Positions 50,799 through 59,701 of a stretch of DNA of 59,701 nucleotides are shown in pieces (the first letter of the stretch is position 1; each line of letters opens with the position of its first letter). Source of the stretch: Acidimicrobiaceae bacterium RAAP-2 (lineage in GTDB: Bacteria; Actinomycetota; Acidimicrobiia; Acidimicrobiales; RAAP-2). The notes under the pieces were generated by a model, which searched no databases, had not been told where the DNA came from, and saw only the letters and a list, made by a program, of their open reading frames with translations. A program made the translations under genes and the position numbers. The stretch lies in contig LMAD01000011.1 of assembly GCA_001443545.1 (NCBI GenBank), positions 1 to 59,701 on the forward strand. Reading direction: 5' to 3'.

Positions 50799-51995
50799 TC
50801 ACCTCGAACGCCACGCTAGCCACCGACGTCGAACAAAACCGGCAATTCCCGTTGGTGCGAAGAGAATCGTGAGTACCAATAATCCGCCAAAAATAATTCC
50901 ATTGAGCTGACTAGCGACGTTTCCTTGCGGATTGAGGCCAGTGTGGGCGGTGAACCAGGCGATCACGTTGGCCGAGAAGGCGTAGATCAGCCCGCCGATG
51001 ATCGCGCCCGGAATGGTGCCGATGCCACCGATCACCACGAGCGAGAGGATGGTGATCGACAGCGCGAACCCGTAGGTCGACGGCGTCACCGCGTTGTTGA
51101 TCATCGTCCACAGTCCGCCACCGAGGGCGGCGTACGCCGCCGAGACGATGAAGGCCATGACGCGTGCCCTCGGCAACGAGATACCGACCAGTTCGGCCGC
51201 CACGTCATTGTCGCGTACCAGCCGCATCGCCCGACCCGTGCGACTCGCGAAGAGGTTCGCCATGAAGAACAGGGCAATCCCGGCGGTGACGATGGCGACA
51301 TCGACGAGCCAGACGCTGTTCGTCGTGAGCGACGAGGTCTGGGGGGTGAAGAAGTTGACGACCCACGTCGGTGCGTTGACCGCGTGTGGCAGCTGTAACC
51401 CCGAGTCGCCGCCGGTCCACGAGCCGAAGAGGTTGAGTATCGCCCCGAAGGCCACCGCGAAGGCGAGGGTCATTCCCGCGAGGTACGGTCCACGCAGACG
51501 GGTCGCGGGCAACCCCAGCAGTAGTCCGACGACGCCGCCCGCCAGCACCGACATGATCAGAACGACGGCGATCGGCGTGGTGGCGTGGTGATTCGCCCAG
51601 ATTGCGACGGTGAAGGCGCCGACCCCCATGAAAGCCCCGTTACCGATCGAGATCTGTCCGGAGGAACCGGTGAGGAAGGACAGGCCCAGCAAGACGATTG
51701 ACATCGCCGCGCCGATGGCCAGGTTGGAGTTGACCGTCGCCGAGAAGAACCCCGTCACCGTGAGTGAGACGTCAACCGCGACGACGCTGATCGCCGCTCG
51801 GGCCACGACGGGGTGATTCGCTCGGAACTCCCTTGACGAGATGAGCGTCGCGCCAAGAATTGCGACGACGGCGGCGACGCTGAGACCCGTGGCCGCACGG
51901 GCGGTGCCCACCCCGATCCACGACGCGAGGACGGCGGCGGCGGCCAGCGCGACGGCGGCGACGATGCGCTGGTTCCAGCGGACCCCGCGCATCAC
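50799..51995 (-). CDS. livM: LivM-type ABC permease
   Basis: The 398-aa protein has about ten membrane segments. GLPATRLRGPYLAGMTLAFAVAFG and the loop ELVGISLPRARVMAFIVSAAYAALGGGL are the LivM permease signature. An N-terminal extension of about 60 residues holds two extra hydrophobic segments. Its GTG or ATG start overlaps the livH stop by four bases. It forms the channel with LivH for branched-chain amino acid-type uptake. Confidence 0.92.
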   Translation of the reverse strand: MMRGVRWNQRIVAAVALAAAAVLASWIGVGTARAATGLSVAAVVAILGATLISSREFRANHPVVARAAISVVAVDVSLTVTGFFSATVNSNLAIGAAMSIVLLGLSFLTGSSGQISIGNGAFMGVGAFTVAIWANHHATTPIAVVLIMSVLAGGVVGLLLGLPATRLRGPYLAGMTLAFAVAFGAILNLFGSWTGGDSGLQLPHAVNAPTWVVNFFTPQTSSLTTNSVWLVDVAIVTAGIALFFMANLFASRTGRAMRLVRDNDVAAELVGISLPRARVMAFIVSAAYAALGGGLWTMINNAVTPSTYGFALSITILSLVVIGGIGTIPGAIIGGLIYAFSANVIAWFTAHTGLNPQGNVASQLNGIIFGGLLVLTILFAPTGIAGFVRRRWLAWRSR

Positions 51996-52894
51996 ACCCG
52001 CCTCTGGGCCGAACGGGTGAAGACCCCGTTCGGACGAACCATCAGCGACACGACCAACATCCCCAGGGCTACGAGGATGATGGCGTTGGAGTTCAGGTAG
52101 TCACCGACGAACTGCAAGATGATCCCCAGCGAGATCCCCGACAAGAGCGCCCCGACCGGACTGTCCAATCCACCGATGGCCGCCGCGATGAACCCGAAGG
52201 CGAAGACCCCGTCCATGGCCGTCGGGGTGAGCCCGGTGAAGTAGTTCGACGCGACCAGTACCGCCGTGATGGCGCCGACGGCGCTGGACAGCATCCAACC
52301 CAAGGTCAGCATCCGACCCACGCGTACGCCGAGCAGGCGCGAGACCTCGGGGGCCAGGGCCGCCGCGCGCAGTCGCAGGCCGAGCTTGGTGTACTGGAAG
52401 AGCAACGCGATCACCGTCATCACGATGACCGCGGTGACGATCTCGTAGAGCGCGAACGGGGACATCGCCACGGGCTTGTGGTTCAGCTGCCAGTCCACCA
52501 TCGAGAACGGTGTCGGGAGTCCACGCGACGACGTCGACCAGATCGCCGCGGCGACCGATTCGAGGACGAGCAAGAAGCCGACCATCGCCACGACCGGATT
52601 GATCTCGGGCTTGCCGTACAGACCGCGAACGATGACCCGTTCGGTGAGGCCGCCGAGGAGCAGCCCCGCGAGGATGGCGACCACCATGGACACCCAGTAG
52701 TTCGTGGTCGGCGCGAGTACGGCGAATCCGACGTAGGTGGCGATCATCGCCATCGCGCCCTGAGCGAAGTTGAGGATTCTCGTCGAACGCCACACGAGCA
52801 CGAGGCTCAACGCGACGAGGCTGTAGATCACCCCGTTGGTGATGCCGTTCAGGACGTCAGCGACGTTGCGCGACGTGAGGAAGGAACTCATCAC
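51992..52894 (-). CDS. livH: LivH-type ABC permease
   Basis: The 300-aa protein has seven to eight membrane segments with GITNGVIYSLVALSLVLVWR at the start and the LivH loop (RLRAAALAPEVSRLLGVRVGR at about 175-195; positions only). FAFGFIAAAIGGLDSPVGALLSG follows. It overlaps livF upstream and livM downstream by four bases each, so all Liv subunits are translated in tandem. Confidence 0.93.
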   Translation of the reverse strand: MMSSFLTSRNVADVLNGITNGVIYSLVALSLVLVWRSTRILNFAQGAMAMIATYVGFAVLAPTTNYWVSMVVAILAGLLLGGLTERVIVRGLYGKPEINPVVAMVGFLLVLESVAAAIWSTSSRGLPTPFSMVDWQLNHKPVAMSPFALYEIVTAVIVMTVIALLFQYTKLGLRLRAAALAPEVSRLLGVRVGRMLTLGWMLSSAVGAITAVLVASNYFTGLTPTAMDGVFAFGFIAAAIGGLDSPVGALLSGISLGIILQFVGDYLNSNAIILVALGMLVVSLMVRPNGVFTRSAQRRV

Positions 52895-53598
52895 TCCACC
52901 ATCCCGAGGTAGTACTGGCGCAGTTGATCGTCGCTCGCGACGACCTCGGCCACGTCGTCGGCCACCAGACGGCCCAGGTACAGCACGACCGCGCGACTCG
53001 CGATTCGTAGCGCCGACTTCGCGTTCTGTTCGACGAGAATCACCGTCAAGCCAGTCGAGGCGCAGAGTTCGGAAACGGTGTGCATCAACTGGGCTGTCAC
53101 CAATGGCGCCAGGCCCAGCGACGGTTCATCGAGTAGCAGCACCGACGGCTTAGCGATGAGGGCTCGCGCCATGGCGAGCATCTGACGCTCACCGCCCGAC
53201 AGGGTGGCGGCCGCCTGTTTGCGGCGTTCGCCGAGGACCGGGAACCATTGATACTGCTGATCGAGCCCGTCGCGCAGGGGCATCGGCGAGATCATCGCAC
53301 CGAGGCGCAGATTCTCCTCGACCGTGAACTCGGCGATCACTCCACGACCCTCGGGTACGTGACCCACCCCGCGGCGCACGATGTCCTCGGGGCGTCGGCC
53401 CGTCAGGGTCGTCTCGTCGAGTGCGACGGTCCCCGCGCGCGGGGCGACGAGTCCGCTAATCGTGCGTAGGAGCGTCGTCTTGCCTGCACCATTGGCGCCG
53501 AGCACGGCGGTGATCTCGCCGGTGGCGGCCCCGAAGGAGACGTCGCGCAGTGCCTGGACCGCCCCGTAGGAGACCGAGAGCCCCGTGACGCTAATCAT
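52891..53598 (-). CDS. livF: LivF-type ABC ATPase
   Basis: The 235-aa protein has Walker A GANGAGKTTLLRTISG, signature LSGGERQMLAMARALI and Walker B VLLLDEPSLGLAPLVT; the SLGLAP form after Walker B is diagnostic of LivF. It is one of two ATPases of the importer, and its ATG overlaps the livG stop. Confidence 0.94.
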   Translation of the reverse strand: MISVTGLSVSYGAVQALRDVSFGAATGEITAVLGANGAGKTTLLRTISGLVAPRAGTVALDETTLTGRRPEDIVRRGVGHVPEGRGVIAEFTVEENLRLGAMISPMPLRDGLDQQYQWFPVLGERRKQAAATLSGGERQMLAMARALIAKPSVLLLDEPSLGLAPLVTAQLMHTVSELCASTGLTVILVEQNAKSALRIASRAVVLYLGRLVADDVAEVVASDDQLRQYYLGMVE

Positions 53599-54371
53599 TC
53601 GTCGACTCCGAGGTAGGCGGCGATCACGGCCTCGTGGCCGCGCACCTCGGCGGCCGTGCCCGTCGCGATGACCTCGCCGAAACTGAGCACGACGAGCCGG
53701 TCGACGAGCGGCATCACGAACTCCATATCGTGTTCGACGAGCAGCACCCCCATCGACGCTCGTAGCTCGGCGATCAGCGCCGAGAATTCGGCGAGCTCGG
53801 CTTCGTCCAGGCCCGATGCCGGTTCGTCGAGCAGCAACAGACTCGGCTCGCTCATCAGGGCACGAGCCACGGAGACCTTCTTCGCCACCCCGTAGGGGAT
53901 GGCGCTCGGCATCTGGTGCGCGACGTCGGCCACGCCGAGGCGTTCGAGCGCCGTGAGCGCCGACTCGCGCAGTGCGCGTTCGCTTCGTACGCCGCGAGGC
54001 AGCGCGAACAGACTCGTCAGGAAGTCACCGCCGGGACGAATGTGCCCACCGGCCATCACGTTCTCGAGCACCGTGCAGTGCGGGAACAGTCCGACCCCTT
54101 GGAGCGTTCGGGCCACTCCCGCGCGTGCGAGGTCGCTCGGACGAACGTTGGATCGGCCCGCGGCGGGGTAGCGAACGTGACCCGACGACGGCCGCACGAA
54201 TCCGCAGGCAACATTGAAGGCGGTCGTCTTGCCGGCCCCGTTCGGACCGATCAATCCGACGATCTCGCCCGAAGACACCGAGAACGAGACCTCACGCAGC
54301 GCGTGCAGGCCGCCGAAGTGCACTGAGACACGTTCGAGTTCGAGTAGCGACGACCCGCGGTTTGACTCCAT
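53595..54371 (-). CDS. livG: LivG-type ABC ATPase
   Basis: The 258-aa protein has Walker A GPNGAGKTTAFNVACG, ARAGVARTLQGVGLFPHCTVLENV, a signature region MPSAIPYGVAKKVSVARALM in which the usual LSYGxQR is weakened to IPYGVAK, Walker B LLLLDEPASGLDEAE, and the LivG-type HDMEFVMPLVDRLVVLSFG. TAACTT lies nine bases before its ATG on the minus strand, so this operon may have its own nearly leaderless promoter although it follows the previous operon by only 80 bases. Confidence 0.92.
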   Translation of the reverse strand: MESNRGSSLLELERVSVHFGGLHALREVSFSVSSGEIVGLIGPNGAGKTTAFNVACGFVRPSSGHVRYPAAGRSNVRPSDLARAGVARTLQGVGLFPHCTVLENVMAGGHIRPGGDFLTSLFALPRGVRSERALRESALTALERLGVADVAHQMPSAIPYGVAKKVSVARALMSEPSLLLLDEPASGLDEAELAEFSALIAELRASMGVLLVEHDMEFVMPLVDRLVVLSFGEVIATGTAAEVRGHEAVIAAYLGVDE

Positions 54372-54451
54372 TGAATTCCAAAGTTACTCACTCGCGGCCA
54401 TCCGTCGCTGCCACTGCGACGGATTGGGCCGACTCGGCGCCCGACGGCCCG

Positions 54452-55564
54452 TTATTCGGGCGTGAGGTCCCGACGGTTGGTGCGCGTGGCCACGAGGACG
54501 TCCTTGGACACCACCGAGGGTCGAACACGCGCGCCGAGTTCGATGTCGGCGGCCACGTCGCTACGCAGATCGACGCGAACCGGCACCCCGTCAACCTGAA
54601 CGATGAGACGCGTCGTGGCGCCGAGGAAGCTCTTGTGGGTGACGAAGGGCTTGGCCGTGGGATCGATCGTGAGGGCTACGTCTTCGGGCCGCAGCAGCGC
54701 GTCCACCTCGCCGGGCGGGGTCGGCGCATCACTGCTGCGCACACGACACTGCTGGCCGAAGAGCTCGACTGAACCACCGACGGGCGTGACGGGTACTCGG
54801 CTCGAGATCCCCACGAACTCGGCAACGAAGGGCGTCGTCGGACGCGAGTAGAGAGCCGCCGGCGTCGCCGTCTGCTCCGCGCGGCCCTGGGACATCACGC
54901 AGACCCGGTCGGCCATCGAGAGCGCCTCTTCCTGGTCGTGGGTGACGAAGACGGTCGTGATCGCGAGCCGCTGCTGCAGCTGGCGGATCTGGTCACGCAA
55001 CTCGCCGCGTACCTTGGCGTCCAGCGCCGAGAGCGGCTCGTCCAAGAGCAGGACCCTCGGTTCGATGGCGAGCGCTCGCGCGAGGGCGACGCGTTGCTGT
55101 TGGCCCCCTGACATCTGGTGGGGGTACTTCGTCGCCTGATCGCTCAGTCCCACGAGCTCGAGGAGCTCGGCGGCCTTCTGACGGCGTTGGGTGGCGTGTT
55201 GACGGCGCATCCGTAGGCCAAACGCCACGTTGTTGATCGCGTTCATGTTCGGGAACAACGAGTAGCTCTGAAACACCATGCCCATATCGCGGTGCTGGGC
55301 ACTGATCTTGCTGACGTCGCGCCCGTCAACGGTCACCCGCCCGCTGTCGAGGCGTTCGAACCCTGCGAGGACTCGAAGCGCCGTCGTCTTGCCACAACCC
55401 GAGGGGCCGAGGAGCGCCACGAACTCCCCCGGTTCGATCGTGAGCGAGAACCCGTTCAGGGCTCGCGTGGCGCCGTAGATCCTCACCAGCCCTTCGAGGC
55501 CCACCCGCGCACCGGCCTGGTCCGGCGCACCGGCGCTTCGAGTGGCGTCGACTAGTTCGGTCAC
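54452..55564 (-). CDS. ABC importer ATPase, PotA/FbpC/PhnT type
   Basis: The 370-aa protein has a nucleotide-binding domain (Walker A GPSGCGKTTALRVLAG, VFQSYSLFPNMNAINNVAFGLRM, signature QMSGGQQQRVALARAL, Walker B VLLLDEPLSALDAKVR, switch HDQEEALSMAD). A C-terminal TOBE-like regulatory domain follows (about 245-370; ALLRPEDVALTI). It energises uptake by the two permeases and binding protein encoded just upstream. Polyamine, ferric iron and aminoethylphosphonate systems all share this layout. Confidence 0.92.
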   Translation of the reverse strand: MTELVDATRSAGAPDQAGARVGLEGLVRIYGATRALNGFSLTIEPGEFVALLGPSGCGKTTALRVLAGFERLDSGRVTVDGRDVSKISAQHRDMGMVFQSYSLFPNMNAINNVAFGLRMRRQHATQRRQKAAELLELVGLSDQATKYPHQMSGGQQQRVALARALAIEPRVLLLDEPLSALDAKVRGELRDQIRQLQQRLAITTVFVTHDQEEALSMADRVCVMSQGRAEQTATPAALYSRPTTPFVAEFVGISSRVPVTPVGGSVELFGQQCRVRSSDAPTPPGEVDALLRPEDVALTIDPTAKPFVTHKSFLGATTRLIVQVDGVPVRVDLRSDVAADIELGARVRPSVVSKDVLVATRTNRRDLTPE

Positions 55565-56412
55565 GAGTTATTCGTCCTTCTGCGCGTGCGGCGCGATTGC
55601 GATCGATCCAACGAGACAATGAGCGTAATCAACAGCCAGGTACCGACCAACGAGACCATGGAGACGGCCGTTGACACGTGGGCGTCGACCTGCTGGAACT
55701 GATAGATCCACACCGGCAACGTCGTCCACAGGTCGAGGCTCGCCATGGTGAACTCACCGAGTACCAGCGCGAGCGTCAACACGGTCGCCGAGAGCAGGGC
55801 CGACCGCAGATTCGGCACCACGACGCGCCAGAGGGTGTTCAGCCAGTTCCCCCCGAGTGACCGCGACGCCTCGACGAGGGTCTTCAGGTCAATCGCGGTG
55901 AGACCGGCGTCGAGCGATCGATACACGAAGGGCATCGACAAGATGACGTACACGAGGCTAAGTAGGTAGGGCGACGCGCGAAGCCACAGTGGTGCGGCGC
56001 GCAAGACGCCCAAGATCAGCACAATCGGTGGGATCACGATCGGCAAGACGGTGACGAAATCCATGACTCGGCGAAGTCGGGGAAACTTCAGGTGCACGTA
56101 AACCGACGTCGGGACCATCAACACCAGCGTCAGCGCGAGGGTCACGACCGCCAGTCGCATCGACAACCAGAAGGCGGCGGAGAAACCGGGTTCGGAGGGG
56201 ATCACCTTCACCGCGTAGAGCGAGAGGTGTCCGGCGTCGTTCTCGAGGGAGAACCGCAGTCCGGCGTAGATCGGGATGAGGAAGTACGCGCCCGCCACGA
56301 AGAGCACCACGGCGCGCCACACCCGCAGTCGCGGTAGTCGCCGGCGACGGGGCGAGTCGACTGGATCGAGGACGAGCGCGTCTTCGACGATGTCGGGGAT
56401 TAACGAAGCCAC
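55561..56412 (-). CDS. ABC importer permease, PotC/PhnV type
   Basis: The 283-aa protein has six membrane segments and the permease loop SLDAGLTAIDLKTLVEASRSLGG (about 170), as in the second permease of spermidine/iron/phosphonate importers. It overlaps the first permease gene by 13 bases and the ATPase gene by four. Confidence 0.9.
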   Translation of the reverse strand: MASLIPDIVEDALVLDPVDSPRRRRLPRLRVWRAVVLFVAGAYFLIPIYAGLRFSLENDAGHLSLYAVKVIPSEPGFSAAFWLSMRLAVVTLALTLVLMVPTSVYVHLKFPRLRRVMDFVTVLPIVIPPIVLILGVLRAAPLWLRASPYLLSLVYVILSMPFVYRSLDAGLTAIDLKTLVEASRSLGGNWLNTLWRVVVPNLRSALLSATVLTLALVLGEFTMASLDLWTTLPVWIYQFQQVDAHVSTAVSMVSLVGTWLLITLIVSLDRSQSRRTRRRTNNS

Positions 56413-57347
56413 TTGGACGCCCTCCGACGCACCAACCCGTAGAGGATCATCGTCACGGCGAGCACGATGAACATCCCCAGTCCGACGGCGTAGCCGACGT
56501 TCTCTTGACCAGCGAGCTGATTACCAGCGAGCAGGGAGCCAATTTGGATCGGGGCCAAAGTCACCGTGCCCGCGGTGAGGGTTTCGGCCGTCGCGTAGGC
56601 GGCGAAACCACTGCCGAAGAGCAGCAGCATCCCGCCGAGGACCGACGGCATCAGAACCGGGATGCCCACGTGGCGCCAGTAGCCCCAACTCGACGCGCCC
56701 ATGTTCTCGGCCGCTTCGCGCCACGACTGGCGCAGTCCCCCGAGGGCCGGTGTGATGACGAGGACCATCAGGGGCACCTGGAAGTACAGATAGACGAGCA
56801 CGACGCCGTAGAACGAATAGAGATTGAACCCGAAGTTCCAGGGGTTCAGGTGGATCGCGCTCAGCCACGCGGTGAGGATCCCCGTCGAGCCGAGGGTCGC
56901 GATGAACATGAATGTGAGGTTGATACCACCGAAGTTGGCGAGTACGCCCGACGCGGTCGCCACGAGACGCTTGAGCATCGCGCTGCGCGACGTTGCGATG
57001 GCGTAGGCGAGGATCAGCCCGAGGATGCCCGGCACGATCGAGGTGATCAGCGCGAGCAGGATGCTGTTCTCGAAGCCCAGTAGGTAGGAACCGTGCATAA
57101 CGAGACTGAGATTCGACAGGCTCAGACGGCCCTGCTCGCTGTGAAAGGCGTAGTAGATGACGGCGAGGATCGGCACGCCGAGGCCGAGAAACGAGTAGAT
57201 CGAGAACGGCGCCATCGCCGCCATCGGTCGAAGGAACCGACCGATGGCGCGACGTCGCGACGGTGCGACGTCGGCGTCTCCGGCGCCGGGCGCTGACGCG
57301 CCCGGGCCGGAGACGACTGATGTTCCGTCCGACGTTGCTGAATTCAT
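56400..57347 (-). CDS. ABC importer permease, PotB/PhnU type
   Basis: The 315-aa protein has six to seven membrane segments after a roughly 45-residue Gly/Ala/Ser-rich N-terminus, and an EAA-like loop (LGGLRQSWREAAENMGASSWGYWRHV, positions about 205-230). ATG 57347 is chosen because it lies ten bases after the binding-protein stop; longer in-frame extension would run inside that gene. It pairs with the PotC-type permease. Confidence 0.88.
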   Translation of the reverse strand: MNSATSDGTSVVSGPGASAPGAGDADVAPSRRRAIGRFLRPMAAMAPFSIYSFLGLGVPILAVIYYAFHSEQGRLSLSNLSLVMHGSYLLGFENSILLALITSIVPGILGLILAYAIATSRSAMLKRLVATASGVLANFGGINLTFMFIATLGSTGILTAWLSAIHLNPWNFGFNLYSFYGVVLVYLYFQVPLMVLVITPALGGLRQSWREAAENMGASSWGYWRHVGIPVLMPSVLGGMLLLFGSGFAAYATAETLTAGTVTLAPIQIGSLLAGNQLAGQENVGYAVGLGMFIVLAVTMILYGLVRRRASKWLR

Positions 57348-57357
57348 AGGTGTACTA

Positions 57358-58518
57358 CTACGGACCCGACGTGACCTCGGTGGGCCAGTTCGCGACGACG
57401 ACGGCCTCGGCCTTCGTGATCTGCGACTGGGTCGGGTACTGGATGGTGCCCTTGGGCAGCGGAGGCAGTGCGGCAAGCGCCTTGGCGTTAGCCAAGTGGT
57501 GTGCCGTCATGTACGCCAACTCGACCGGTCGGGCCATCCCCTTGAGCCAGATGTTCTGACCCTGCGGGGAGTAGAGGAACTCCTCCCACAGACGGGCCGC
57601 CGCGGGGTCCGGCGCCGACGCGTTAATGGCCTGGGTGTAGTACTCGGCCATCGACGAGTCACTCGGAATCACGATCTTCCACTTCTTGGCGTAACCGGGC
57701 AAGGTGTTGATGCCCGACGCCTGGAGGTAGTCCCACCAGATCACGATGTTGGTGGCACCACTCTGGACGGTCGACGGCCCCGCGATAGTCGCGACAAAGT
57801 TGCCGTTGGCGTTCATTGTCTTGAAGTAGTCGACACCGGGCTTGACGTTGTTCAACGACCCGTGGTTCGCGATCGCCGCGGCCATGACTGCGGCCAGCGC
57901 CGAACTCGACGCCGTCGGGTTGTTGTTGATCCCGATCTTGTAGCCCTGGCCCTTCTTCAGCATCTGAGCGAACGACGTGGGGCAGACCTTGACGACCGCT
58001 GCGTTACAGCCGATCGCGACGAACCCGCCGTAGTCGTCGAACCAGTAGCCACGAGGCTGCTTCAGCGCCGCGGGGATATTCGCCCACGTCGAGACGCGGT
58101 AGGGAGCCAACAGGTGCTTCTGCTGGGCCGTGATGGCGAAGTTCGTTCCGACGTCGATGACGTCCGGGTTGGTCGAGCGCCCCTTGTCAGCGATGATCGC
58201 GTTGATCTCGTCCTGACTCGAGCCGTTCGGATTCTCCGAATTCACCTTGATGCCGTACTTCTTTTGGAACGTCGAAATCATTGCGCCGTAGTTCGCCCAG
58301 TTCGGCGGCAACGCGATGACGTTGAGCGTTCCTTCCTTCTTGGCTGCCGCCACGAGGGCTGCCATCGACGTCGGGCCACTCTTGGCCAAGGTCTGCACCT
58401 TCGACCAATTCACCGTTGTCGCCCCGCTGGCGCCCACCGATCCGGTGACCGATACGACGGCCAAACTAGCCATCGTCGCCCCGGCGGCAAGTACCACCTT
58501 CACTCGTTTTAGGGACAT
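57358..58518 (-). CDS. ABC solute-binding protein of a PotD/AfuA-type importer
   Basis: The 386-aa protein has a signal peptide (VKVVLAAGATMASLAVVSVTG, cleavage near GASGA). The family-1-type fold shows LVAAAKKEGTLNVIALPPNWANYGAMISTFQKKYGIKV (about 55-92), NPDVIDVGTNFA, GYWFDDYGGFVAIGCNAAVV and a C-terminal FLYSPQGQNIWLKGMARPVE. These resemble proteins binding polyamines, iron, thiamine or aminoethylphosphonate; the ligand cannot be told from sequence. GGAAGGTGAGGGA precedes the ATG. It is the first gene of its operon. Confidence 0.9.
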   Translation of the reverse strand: MSLKRVKVVLAAGATMASLAVVSVTGSVGASGATTVNWSKVQTLAKSGPTSMAALVAAAKKEGTLNVIALPPNWANYGAMISTFQKKYGIKVNSENPNGSSQDEINAIIADKGRSTNPDVIDVGTNFAITAQQKHLLAPYRVSTWANIPAALKQPRGYWFDDYGGFVAIGCNAAVVKVCPTSFAQMLKKGQGYKIGINNNPTASSSALAAVMAAAIANHGSLNNVKPGVDYFKTMNANGNFVATIAGPSTVQSGATNIVIWWDYLQASGINTLPGYAKKWKIVIPSDSSMAEYYTQAINASAPDPAAARLWEEFLYSPQGQNIWLKGMARPVELAYMTAHHLANAKALAALPPLPKGTIQYPTQSQITKAEAVVVANWPTEVTSGP

Positions 58519-58998
58519 TCCCTCACCTTCCGAAAATTGCGAATCCTCCGGTTTGGAGGTCCGCGGCGAACACTATCTGATTAACCGCACAAAATCCGGT
58601 GCACCCGATGAACTCGTCGGAAACGCCAGATGAAATCCCCGCGACGGCTCGCGCCAGACGGGTTCACCCCCGGTGCTACCTGGTCAACAGCCCATTTGGA
58701 GCGTGTGTGACGTCGACGCGCCGCGTGAACATCTGCGTGACCACGATTCCGCGGCGCGCCGTCCTTCGAAGACAACGGTGAAACGCCGCCGGAGCGCGAT
58801 TCGATTCGCGAAGGACGTTACAGCGTCCGACGATTCCCACCGCGGCTTACTGACGAGGTCGTTCCCAGTCGACGATTTGCGAATACGTTCACGAGCATTG
58901 CTTTCCTCGCGCACCACATTTTTCGCAGTGTTATTTTCAGCAGCGAATGGCGGATTACGAGTTGCCAACGTCGTGACCCGCTCGATGAGGGAGGGGCG
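58519..58998. other. Divergent intergenic region, 480 bp
   Basis: It holds upstream signals of the 58518 binding-protein gene (left) and the 58999 secreted-protein gene (right). A small hairpin CCTCC/GGAGG (58545-58559) lies in the binding-protein leader. The right third is AT-richer (58890-58970), as expected for a promoter. No gene, tRNA or known RNA family is seen. Confidence 0.4.
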
Positions 58999-59421
58999 AT
59001 GCGACGAAATTGGCGACTGTTACAGAGTGGAATCCGAGCTGCGGTGCTCACCGTGACGCTGTCGATGCTTGTGACGGCAGTACCCGCGGGTGCCAGTCAG
59101 GAGATAGTGGCGAGTCCGAGCAGCTTCTGCTCGACCCTGATGGCCTTTCACCCTCACGCACCGACGAATTCTCGGGACTGGACGGCGTACCGCGCCTTCG
59201 CCAAGACGGTGATACCAACCTTTGAGAAGTTGGCCGCCACCGCGCCAAATCGTGGCACGAAGGAATTGATGAACCAACTCGTAGCCCAGCTGAAGTTCGA
59301 CGCCACGGCCACCAACGCGAGCGAATTCACGACGTATTGGCGCACGCACATCAGACACTGGGAGTACGACTGGCAGCAGTTCGCCGGGTCCGTTCTCACC
59401 TGCGTTAAAGCGCTCTACTGA
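58999..59421 (+). CDS. Small secreted protein, 140 aa
   Basis: A clear signal peptide (MRRNWRLLQSGIRAAVLTVTL...PAGAS, cleavage near residue 32) precedes a helical mature domain of about 108 residues. Two cysteines (SFCSTLM near the start and VLTCVKALY at the end) could form one disulfide tying the termini together. ATG 58999 has GAGGGAGGGG upstream. No family is recognised. Monocistronic, next to the importer operon but on the other strand. Confidence 0.75.
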   Translation: MRRNWRLLQSGIRAAVLTVTLSMLVTAVPAGASQEIVASPSSFCSTLMAFHPHAPTNSRDWTAYRAFAKTVIPTFEKLAATAPNRGTKELMNQLVAQLKFDATATNASEFTTYWRTHIRHWEYDWQQFAGSVLTCVKALY

Positions 59422-59701
59422 TTGGAAGTTCACCACGGAAACTTCGCGGGTGAGGGATCGCCGGTTCGACGAACCGTCGGCGGGGCACGTCGAATCGGTG
59501 ACGTTTGCGCGTCGGGTATTCGAAGACTCAAGTGCGGATGAGAGCGGACAGCAGCGAAATAGCGAACGCCCGGAATCGGTGACCACGTAGTTCACGCTCG
59601 TGGCGACCCACGTGCTCCTGCACCGACGCAAGTCAATCGATGGTCCATTGGACTTCGACATTTACGGCGACACGCCTGATTCCAGACCTCCTTGCGTAAG
59701 C
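59422..59701. other. Right-edge region without a supported gene
   Basis: The 280 bases after the secreted-protein gene show no frame with coding bias on either strand. A short inverted repeat, CGGTTC (59462-59467) with GAACCG (59471-59476), about 40 bases after the stop may terminate that gene. Nothing else is recognisable before the window edge. Confidence 0.35.

Noticed and set aside
59020..59661. 213-codon minus-strand frame over the secreted-protein gene
   Set aside because: It is antisense to a gene with a clear signal peptide and RBS, and its own translation is Arg/Ser-rich with no domain.

Overview
The window is about 59.7 kb of high-GC DNA from an actinobacterium. I infer a deep lineage such as Acidimicrobiia, but no marker here fixes the rank. 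The evidence is two mycothiol-type LmbE amidase paralogs, an imuA-imuB-dnaE2 SOS mutagenesis cassette with an actinobacterial LexA box, many GTG starts, pervasive 4-base ATGA/GTGA overlaps inside operons, and a recurring leaderless promoter (TANNNT, six bases, then ATG or GTG). I see no tRNA, rRNA, insertion sequence, prophage or CRISPR array.

Left part (1-11 kb, mostly + strand). Two stand-alone genes are followed by a mannose-to-pentose-phosphate block: a mannose-6-phosphate isomerase-type cupin, a phosphomannomutase-like HAD protein, a GH130 mannoside phosphorylase, then pgi, gnd, pgl, zwf and a Cof-type HAD phosphatase. Read together, phosphorolysis of mannosides would give mannose-1-phosphate, then mannose-6-phosphate, fructose-6-phosphate and glucose-6-phosphate, which feeds the oxidative pentose phosphate pathway and NADPH supply. 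A 51-codon ORF carrying only the RpiA C-terminal motif sits between pgl and zwf.

Middle (11-30 kb). A rhodanese gene follows a perfect 18-bp CsoR/CstR-like palindrome. A TPP riboswitch controls an NCS1 transporter (CytX-like) and a coupled kinase-fold protein. Next come a DsrE protein, a TetR regulator with a heterodimeric ABC exporter, an ABC-F ATPase, metY-metX, an alpha/beta hydrolase, a glutaredoxin-thioredoxin reductase fusion divergent from a TetR regulator, a HAD protein, a small surface protein, ychF and ahcY.

Right part (30-59 kb, mostly - strand). A nucleoside or nucleobase salvage operon comprises an SsuABC/ThiXYZ-type importer, a ribokinase-type PfkB kinase and a nucleoside hydrolase. 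Then follow tandem mycothiol-type amidases, an Nramp-fold transporter with altered metal-site motifs paired with a membrane-less MgtE-like sensor, threonine aldolase divergent from a hotdog thioesterase, fabH and a nucleotidyltransferase. The SOS block has imuA-imuB-dnaE2 divergent from an SRAP (YedK/HMCES) gene, with a LexA box on the imuA start codon. The window ends with two ABC importer operons in series (polyamine/iron/phosphonate-type and branched-chain amino acid-type), closed by a perfect 19-bp stem terminator, and a small secreted protein.

The most unusual items are the RpiA C-terminal mini-ORF, the Nramp plus TM-less MgtE pair, the riboswitch-controlled kinase of unknown substrate, the LexA box over the imuA start with an abridged ImuB, and three convergent gene pairs that share a CTAG stop overlap.
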